Under the pieces are notes generated by a model. It was not told the origin of the DNA and made no database searches. It saw nothing but the letters and a program-made list of their open reading frames with translations. From CBDHGY01 sp965263325 (lineage in GTDB: Bacteria; Pseudomonadota; Alphaproteobacteria; Caulobacterales; Hyphomonadaceae), in the NCBI GenBank assembly GCA_965263325.1, contig CBDHGY010000002.1:2976001-3040000 (forward strand): a DNA stretch of 64,000 bases. Direction: 5' to 3'. Position numbers and translations under genes: made by a program. This document shows positions 58,175 through 64,000 of the stretch, one piece after another (the stretch's first letter is position 1; each line of letters begins with the position of its first letter).

Positions 58175-60421
58175 ATGGCCGATCTACTCCTGGAGCTTTT
58201 CTCCGAAGAAATCCCCGCGCGCATGCAGGCGAAAGCGGAAGCTGACTTGCTGAAAGCTGTTACTGACGGCTTGAAGAAGGCAGGGCTTGAGGGCGAGGGG
58301 GCGGTAGCCATGTCAGGTCCGCGCCGGCTGGCGGTGCATATGACGGGTCTGCCAGAGCGTTCAGCTGATGTGGAAGAAGAGAAAAAAGGTCCGAAAGTCG
58401 GCGCGCCAGACAAAGCGATCGCCGGGTTTCTGCGCGGCGCTGGGCTGTCTGATATCTCCGAAGCAGAGGTCAAAAGCGATCCTAAAAAGGGTGATTTCTA
58501 CGTCGCACTCAAGATGATACCTGGGCGGGAGACCTCAGACATTGTTGCCGAGCTTGTGCCGGAGATTGTCCGCGGCTTCCACTGGCCGAAATCCATGCGT
58601 TGGGGCACGGGTGATTTGCGCTGGGTGCGCCCCCTGCAGCGCATTCTCTGCATTCTTGATGGCGAGGTCGTGCCGTTTGAGATTGATGGCATCAAAAGCG
58701 GCAATGAAACCGAAGGCCACCGGGTCCATGGGCGCGGGCCGTACACGGTGAAGAGTTTGGGCGATTACAAGAAAACGCTCGAAGGCGAGGGGCATGTATT
58801 ACTGACCCGCGAGGCGCGCCGCCAGCTCATCGAAAGCCAAGCTGCAAAAGTCTGCACCGATGCGGGTTTGGAGCTTGTTGAGGATAAGGGGCTTCTGGAA
58901 GAAGTGACCGGGCTTGCCGAATGGCCGAGCGTGATCCTTGGCGATATGGACCCGGCCTTCCTGGAGTTGCCGCCGGAGGTCATCCAGCTGTCCATGCGCA
59001 CACACCAGAAATATTTCGCTGTGCGTGACCCAAAAACCGGTGATCTTGCGCCGCATTTTGTCGTCGTTGCGAATGTCGCCGCAACCGATGGCGGCAAAGC
59101 CATCGCGGCGGGCAATGCAAAGGTGCTGTCTGCGCGGTTGGAAGATGGCCGCTTCTTTTACGCGAATGATAAAGCCAAACCTCTGGAGGAGATGGCGGAG
59201 AAGCTCTCCACCATCGCGTTCAAGGAAGAGCTTGGCAGCATTGGTGATAAGGTTGAGCGCGTGGCGGCGCTGGCGCGGGAGCTTGCGCCGAAAGTTGGCG
59301 CGGATGCCGACATGGCTGAGCGGGCTGCACGACTTGCGAAAGCCGATCTCGTGTCTGAGATGGTGTATGAATTCCCGGAGCTTCAAGGCGTGATGGGGCG
59401 GTATTATGCAATTGACGCAGGCGAGGATTCCAAGATCGCCGATGCCATTCGCGATCACTACAAACCGCAAGGTCCGTCTGATGAGGTGCCGTCTGAGCCT
59501 GTCTCGATTGCGGTCGCGCTCGCAGACAAGCTCGACACGCTGGTTGGGTTCTGGGCGATTGATGAGAAACCCACCGGCAGCAAAGACCCGTTTGCACTGA
59601 GGCGAGCGGCGCTGGGTGTGGTGCGATTGGTGTTGGAAAATGGGATACGGCTGAGTTTGGTGCCAATTTTTAATTATCACATAGTAGATCTCTTGCAGCA
59701 GCAGAATCCGCCATCAGAGGAAGAGCAGCAAGCTATAGAGGACGATCAGCTTAGATCGCATTTGATCCGATCTAGCTTTAACGTAGAGAGATTTCCAAAG
59801 TCTGAGAGGCACAAGGAAGAGTCCGCCGCGATCTGGGTTGCCATTGTAGAAGACATGAAGAAAGAAGGTCGGCCAATATTGGTTCGCAAAGTCGAAGACC
59901 TCCTCTCCTTCTTCGCAGATCGCCTGAAGCAATATCTCCGCGATAAGGGTGAGCGGCATGACCTGATCGATGCGGTGTTTGCGCTTGGCGAGGATGATCT
60001 CGTGCTGATCACGCGACGGGTCGAGGCGCTCGGTAAATTCCTGGACACCGATGACGGCGCAAATCTGCTCGCGGGTTACAAACGCGCCGCCAATATTCTG
60101 AAAGCCGAAACCAAAAAAGGTTGGTCAGATGAAGGGGCATCTGTCGACGCGGCGCTCATCAAAAAGGGTCCCAAAGTGGAACAGGACCTCCATGCCGCGC
60201 TAGGTGCAGCTGAAGCTGCCCTGGAAAAAGCCCTGCCGGAGGAAGATTTTACCGCCGCGATGACAGCGCTTGCAGGGCTCCGCGCCCCGGTGGATGCCTT
60301 CTTTGACGGTGTAATGGTAAATGATGAGGATGCGAAAATCCGCGCCAACCGCTTGGCGTTGCTCACAAATATCCGCTCAACCATCCACAAGGTCGCCGAC
60401 TTTAGCAAAGTCGAGGGGTGA
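58175..60421 (+). CDS. glyS: Glycyl-tRNA synthetase beta subunit with an unusual internal insertion
   Basis: The beta chain of glycyl-tRNA synthetase: an MADLLLELFSEEIPARM start, MSGPRRLAVHM, RWVRPLQRILCI, MRTHQKYFAV, KADLVSEMVYEFPELQG, DPFALRRAALG and a C-terminal anticodon-binding domain. The ATG at 58175 matches the family start; the frame is open to 58148. At 748 aa it is about 50-60 residues longer than E. coli GlyS. The excess lies between LVLENGIRLSL and VEDLLSFFADRLKQ, encoded by DNA at about 59660-59880 that is AT-rich, uses rare codons and holds an inverted repeat (59747-59776). The frame is kept, so the protein is probably functional. Confidence 0.9.
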   Translation: MADLLLELFSEEIPARMQAKAEADLLKAVTDGLKKAGLEGEGAVAMSGPRRLAVHMTGLPERSADVEEEKKGPKVGAPDKAIAGFLRGAGLSDISEAEVKSDPKKGDFYVALKMIPGRETSDIVAELVPEIVRGFHWPKSMRWGTGDLRWVRPLQRILCILDGEVVPFEIDGIKSGNETEGHRVHGRGPYTVKSLGDYKKTLEGEGHVLLTREARRQLIESQAAKVCTDAGLELVEDKGLLEEVTGLAEWPSVILGDMDPAFLELPPEVIQLSMRTHQKYFAVRDPKTGDLAPHFVVVANVAATDGGKAIAAGNAKVLSARLEDGRFFYANDKAKPLEEMAEKLSTIAFKEELGSIGDKVERVAALARELAPKVGADADMAERAARLAKADLVSEMVYEFPELQGVMGRYYAIDAGEDSKIADAIRDHYKPQGPSDEVPSEPVSIAVALADKLDTLVGFWAIDEKPTGSKDPFALRRAALGVVRLVLENGIRLSLVPIFNYHIVDLLQQQNPPSEEEQQAIEDDQLRSHLIRSSFNVERFPKSERHKEESAAIWVAIVEDMKKEGRPILVRKVEDLLSFFADRLKQYLRDKGERHDLIDAVFALGEDDLVLITRRVEALGKFLDTDDGANLLAGYKRAANILKAETKKGWSDEGASVDAALIKKGPKVEQDLHAALGAAEAALEKALPEEDFTAAMTALAGLRAPVDAFFDGVMVNDEDAKIRANRLALLTNIRSTIHKVADFSKVEG
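59747..59776. repeat. Inverted repeat inside the glyS insertion
   Basis: TAGATCG (59751-59757) pairs with CGATCTA (59767-59773) around a 9-nt loop. The stem extends by AGCT/AGCT on both sides with one bulged T. It lies within the AT-rich in-frame segment that lengthens GlyS. Confidence 0.6.
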
Positions 60422-60522
60422 TTTTAGAATCCCCGCTCCAATCGCGCGAATTCGTCCCTTCCATTTGCACGCACATTGCAGCATGAAGGGTCGAATTGAC
60501 ATGACGATGGAGGTCTTCGGTC

Positions 60523-63216
60523 ATGGGTGACGCAGCGATAAAGCACGCAGAAGAAACATGGGTCTATTCCTTTGGGGGCGGAACAGCCGACGGTGATGCG
60601 AGCATGAGAAATCTGCTCGGCGGCAAAGGAGCGAACCTCGCTGAGATGGCAAAGCTCGGCCTTCCAGTTCCTCCGGGCTTCACAATCTCCACCGCTGTTT
60701 GCACCGCGTATTACGAGCTTGAGCGTGAATACCCCTCAACGCTGGCTGGCCAGGTCGACAAAGCGCTTGAGCAGCTCGAGCGCGAGACCGGTAAATCATT
60801 TGGCGACGTGGAAAACCCATTGCTTGTATCTGTGCGCTCAGGTGCGCGCGCCTCTATGCCCGGCATGATGGATACGGTTCTTAATCTTGGCCTGTCCGAA
60901 ACGACCGTGCAGGGTCTTGCAGCAAAAGCGGGTGAGCGCTTTGCGTATGATAGCTATCGCCGTTTCATTCAGATGTATTCGAATGTTGTGCTGGGTCTCG
61001 GCCACGATACGTTCGAATATATCCTCGATGACTACAAAGAACGCGAGGACTACAGCCTCGATACGGAAATGACAGCGGATGATTGGAAAGTTGTTATCGT
61101 TCAATACAAGGAAGCTGTTGAAAGTGAGACGGGCAACCCGTTTCCCGATGATCCGCGTGATCAGCTTTGGGGCGCGATTTCTGCCGTCTTCGGGTCCTGG
61201 ATGAATGACCGCGCAATTCTGTACCGTAAACTGAATGATATTCCAGAAGCCTGGGGAACAGCCGTAACAGTTCAATCCATGGTGTTCGGCAATATGGGTG
61301 AGCGCTCGGCCACAGGCGTTGCGTTTACGCGAGACCCATCGACAGGCGAGAAAATATTTTACGGTGAGTATCTCATCAACGCTCAAGGCGAAGATGTCGT
61401 GGCCGGTATCCGAACGCCCGCGCCTATATCGAGAGAGCGCGCGGATGAACTCGGCTCAGACGAAGCCCCACTCGAAGAAACCATGCCTGATGTGTTCAAG
61501 GAACTCGTGAGCGTCGGCGATAAACTGGAAGCCCATTACCGAGATATGCAGGATCTCGAATTCACGGTTGAAGATGGCCGTCTTTACATGCTGCAGACGC
61601 GTAACGGCAAACGAACAGCGGCGGCAGCGCTTAAGATCGCTGTAGATATGGCGAGTGAGCAGCTCATCAATGAACAAGAGGCCGTGCTTCGTCTAGAGCC
61701 CGCTCAGCTTGACCAGCTGCTTCACCCGACGATTGCGCCGAATGCAAAACGCGACATTGTGGTTCGCGGTTTGCCAGCAAGCCCGGGCGCTGCAGTCGGC
61801 CGCGTCGTGTTTGATTCAAACGAAGCTGCCGCACTTGCCGAAAAAGGTCATGATGTCATCCTTGTTCGGATCGAAACGAGCCCGGAAGATATTCAGGGGA
61901 TGCATGCAGCGCGCGCGATTGTGACGGCGCGCGGCGGGATGACGTCTCATGCCGCTGTGGTTGCGCGCGGAATGGGGCGACCTTGCGTGTGCGGTGCTGG
62001 CGGGCTTCAGATCGATACGGAGGCTGGTGTGTTTCGCGCGGGCGGTCGCGAAATCAAAAAGGGCGAAGTCATCACCGTCGACGGTGCGAATGGCGAAGTC
62101 CTGGCTGGCGCAGTCGAAATGATTGAACCCGATCTTTCTGGTGATTTCGGCAAATTGATGGCTTGGGCGGATGAGGTGCGCGAGCTTGATGTGCGCACAA
62201 ATGCTGAGACTCAGGCAGAACTCGAAGTTGCAATACGTTTTGGCGCTGAAGGGATCGGGCTTTGCCGTACAGAGCATATGTTCTTCGAGCCAGAGCGCAT
62301 TCCTGTCGCGCGCGCCATGATCCTCGCAAGTGACACCGGACAGCGGAAAGCTGCGCTTGATCAGCTTCTTCCCATGCAGCGAAGTGATTTCGAAACAATC
62401 TTCACAATCCTGAATGGACGACCAGCAAATATCCGCTTGCTCGATATGCCGCTTCACGAATTCCTGCCGCACACGGAGGAAGATATCGCTAAAGTTGCAG
62501 AAGCAACGGGGCGCAGTGTGAACGCTCTGAAAACCGCGCTCCAGTCCATGCATGAGACAAATCCGATGCTTGGGCATCGCGGCTGCAGAATGGGGATTAC
62601 ATATCCTGAAATCTACGAAATGCAGGCGCGCGCCATATTTGAAGCGGCGGTGAATGTTACCAAGGAAACAGGCACGCATCCGAAAATCGAGGTTATGATT
62701 CCGCTTGTCGCGACACATGCAGAGCTGGCGATCCTTCGCGCCCGCGTTGAAGCGATGGCGAAAGCCGTAACGAGCGAAACCGGCACTCCTCTTGATCTTA
62801 TGATCGGCACAATGATCGAGCTCCCGCGCGCTGCGCTTCAGGCAGCGGAGATCGCAGGTTCGGCTGAGTATTTCAGCTTCGGGACAAATGATCTGACACA
62901 AACAGCGCTTGGGATCTCTCGAGACGATGCGGACCGGTTCCTGAAAGTCTACGAAGATCAAGGTATTTACGAGAAGAACCCATTCGTGACGATCGATATT
63001 GATGGTGTAGGCGAGCTTGTGAAGATTGCGTCTAAGCGAGGTCGCTCAACACGTCCTGGCCTGAAGCTAGGTATTTGCGGTGAGCATGGCGGCGACCCGG
63101 CGTCCGTTGCTTTCTTCCACAATGTCGGGCTCGACTATGTCTCCTGCTCAGCGCCGCGCGTTCCGATTGCGCGCTTGGCGGCAGCTCACGCAGCTCTAAA
63201 AGGTGAGACCTCTTAA
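60523..63216 (+). CDS. ppdK: Pyruvate, phosphate dikinase
   Basis: Interconverts pyruvate + ATP + Pi and PEP + AMP + PPi. All domains are present: an N-terminal ATP-grasp part (GGKGANLAEMAKLGLPVPPG and DPSTGEKIFYGEYLINAQGEDVV), the phosphohistidine domain with GGMTSHAAVVARGMG, and the C-terminal PEP/pyruvate TIM barrel with RLLDMPLHEFLPH and the catalytic Cys loop ICGEHGGDP. Its 897 aa is typical of bacterial PPDK. GGAGG nine bases before the ATG supports the start. Its position after glyS is the usual alphaproteobacterial order. Confidence 0.95.
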   Translation: MGDAAIKHAEETWVYSFGGGTADGDASMRNLLGGKGANLAEMAKLGLPVPPGFTISTAVCTAYYELEREYPSTLAGQVDKALEQLERETGKSFGDVENPLLVSVRSGARASMPGMMDTVLNLGLSETTVQGLAAKAGERFAYDSYRRFIQMYSNVVLGLGHDTFEYILDDYKEREDYSLDTEMTADDWKVVIVQYKEAVESETGNPFPDDPRDQLWGAISAVFGSWMNDRAILYRKLNDIPEAWGTAVTVQSMVFGNMGERSATGVAFTRDPSTGEKIFYGEYLINAQGEDVVAGIRTPAPISRERADELGSDEAPLEETMPDVFKELVSVGDKLEAHYRDMQDLEFTVEDGRLYMLQTRNGKRTAAAALKIAVDMASEQLINEQEAVLRLEPAQLDQLLHPTIAPNAKRDIVVRGLPASPGAAVGRVVFDSNEAAALAEKGHDVILVRIETSPEDIQGMHAARAIVTARGGMTSHAAVVARGMGRPCVCGAGGLQIDTEAGVFRAGGREIKKGEVITVDGANGEVLAGAVEMIEPDLSGDFGKLMAWADEVRELDVRTNAETQAELEVAIRFGAEGIGLCRTEHMFFEPERIPVARAMILASDTGQRKAALDQLLPMQRSDFETIFTILNGRPANIRLLDMPLHEFLPHTEEDIAKVAEATGRSVNALKTALQSMHETNPMLGHRGCRMGITYPEIYEMQARAIFEAAVNVTKETGTHPKIEVMIPLVATHAELAILRARVEAMAKAVTSETGTPLDLMIGTMIELPRAALQAAEIAGSAEYFSFGTNDLTQTALGISRDDADRFLKVYEDQGIYEKNPFVTIDIDGVGELVKIASKRGRSTRPGLKLGICGEHGGDPASVAFFHNVGLDYVSCSAPRVPIARLAAAHAALKGETS

Positions 63217-63629
63217 AGGGCCGGCCCAGAATCCAGTGAAGCGCGGATGTTGCATTAATAACACAAATGCACTTTGCGCTGCGCTGTGCCAGAATAGGGC
63301 AGACGCGATAAAAGACTATAAGTTCATGGGATTAAGCAAGTTTGAAATGGCTTAAATCCGCGTTCCACTTAGCAGACGCAATATTACAGTATTGAAATGT
63401 CAGGTGAAGGGATCGCCATCTTCTTGCCTTGTTTCGCATAAGTCCAATATCGGTGGGCTGAAAACAAGCGCAAATTGCTGAGAAGTTAACACAGCAGCCG
63501 AAATTAGAATGAATTGCGCTAAATTGGGATGATGGGTCGAGACGGATGTTAAGGCTTCAGAAATATGCATGGCGCATTCTTCAAGGAGCGCGCGGCATTC
63601 AGACACGCGCAAGAACTTGGTGGTTATTG
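63217..63629. other. Intergenic stretch with no clear gene
   Basis: About 413 bases between ppdK and the last gene. A GGGCCGGCCC palindrome directly follows the ppdK stop but has no T-run. A 70-codon minus-strand ORF (63400-63612) has no recognisable domain and I do not call it. I see no other clear element here. Confidence 0.55.
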
Positions 63630-64000
63630 ATGTCCGATCAAGAACAGCGCGATACGATGATGCGCGGCGTCACTGTCGGTGCCTGCGCCATTGCTGCGTC
63701 GATTGCGCTACCATCGATCTCAATCACATATGAAGCACAGCGCGCTGATGCTGACTATCGATTGCAAGCCCAGCAATTTGCTGCGCTACAGGATGCGAGT
63801 GAGGCGGTTCGCGCTGATCCGAATTCAACCGCTTTAATGGAGCACCCCTGGCTGGCGCGTGTCGAGTATGCGCTAGAAGACACTACCGAAACGGCGCTGT
63901 CGCGTTATTCCCGCCGCGACCGTGATGGATTTGCCGTTGAAACTGTTGCGAGCTTCGAGCCGGAACATATGGATGTGGCAGAGCAGGTGGAGCGAGACTT
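63630..64000 (+). CDS. N-terminal part of a single-pass membrane protein, unknown (partial)
   Basis: The frame is open from the ATG at 63630 to the window edge (123 codons). After a short polar N-terminus comes one hydrophobic segment (VTVGACAIAASIALPSIS), then a charged, helical region with Glu, Asp, Arg and Ala. The ribosome-binding site is weak. The protein continues beyond the window and cannot be named. Confidence 0.6.
   Translation, partial: MSDQEQRDTMMRGVTVGACAIAASIALPSISITYEAQRADADYRLQAQQFAALQDASEAVRADPNSTALMEHPWLARVEYALEDTTETALSRYSRRDRDGFAVETVASFEPEHMDVAEQVERD

Noticed and set aside
63400..63612. 70-codon minus-strand ORF after ppdK
   Set aside because: Open frame with a plausible start but no recognisable domain and no supporting context. 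Left uncalled.
1..64000. CRISPR arrays, rRNA genes, complete insertion sequences
   Set aside because: I saw no regularly spaced identical short repeats, no rRNA sequence, and no complete transposase with terminal inverted repeats. The tandem repeats present are the coding curlin and RTX units.

Overview
The window looks like a chromosomal segment of a marine-type alphaproteobacterium, plausibly of the Hyphomonadales/Maricaulales group. Grounds: alphaproteobacterial housekeeping genes (ppdK, glyQ/glyS, ispE preceded by a TPR lipoprotein, tadA), TonB-dependent uptake, sulfatase and RTX genes, and curlin-type surface proteins. The taxonomic placement is inference, as no rRNA is present.

Layout. 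(1) 1-4.4 kb: the end of an unknown gene, a non-coding stretch with two strong hairpins, then a functional-amyloid locus of two secreted curlin-repeat proteins (258 and 750 aa) and a lipoprotein. (2) 4.67-34.80 kb: a genomic island of about 30 kb integrated in the 3' half of a tRNA-Thr(GGT) gene. The intact tRNA lies at the right end (34757-34831, minus strand). A 51-bp identical copy of its 3' half lies at the left end (4672-4722), next to a tyrosine integrase and an overlapping excisionase-like ORF. About 1.3 kb of gene-poor DNA follows, containing a compact branched hairpin, and then two divergent catabolic gene blocks. (3) 34.8-64 kb: core-like chromosome. It includes tadA, an RTX-tailed copper-radical oxidase, an acyl-CoA dehydrogenase, a PepSY-type membrane protein, two related TPR proteins, ispE, a WecA/MraY-family transferase, a CDGSH protein, an EF-hand lipoprotein, a glyQ operon, a polyprenyl diphosphate synthase gene, a TIR-like/transmembrane/SUMF fusion, an AlkZ/YcaQ-like glycosylase, a tandem ChrR-type cupin, an alpha/beta hydrolase, glyS and ppdK.

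The island's cargo is essentially one catabolic locus. Leftward from 18529 run eleven same-strand genes: extradiol (VOC) dioxygenase, TetR regulator, FAD hydroxylase, LinD/PcpC-like GST, FAH-family hydrolase, second GST, MFS transporter, cytochrome b561, lipoprotein alpha/beta hydrolase, carboxymuconolactone-decarboxylase-family protein and a second extradiol dioxygenase. Rightward from 18918 run a TonB receptor (with its own terminator), second FAD hydroxylase, lipocalin-like protein, acyl-CoA ligase, sulfatase, Rieske oxygenase, a third GST, two small envelope proteins (one YCII-like), P450, enoyl-CoA hydratase-family protein, PQQ-type dehydrogenase and a ricin-B-like lipoprotein. The 388-bp gap between the blocks is the obvious control region. 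My reading is outer-membrane import of an aromatic compound that may be sulfated and/or halogenated, envelope-level desulfation, hydrolysis or oxidation, cytoplasmic hydroxylation, possible thiol-dependent dehalogenation or isomerisation, extradiol ring cleavage and FAH-type hydrolysis. The substrate cannot be read from sequence.

The items most worth following up are this catabolic island, the AA5-type copper radical oxidase with four exact 105-residue RTX units, the TIR-like/TM/SUMF fusion in which both domains lack expected catalytic residues, and an AT-rich palindrome-bearing in-frame insertion in glyS.
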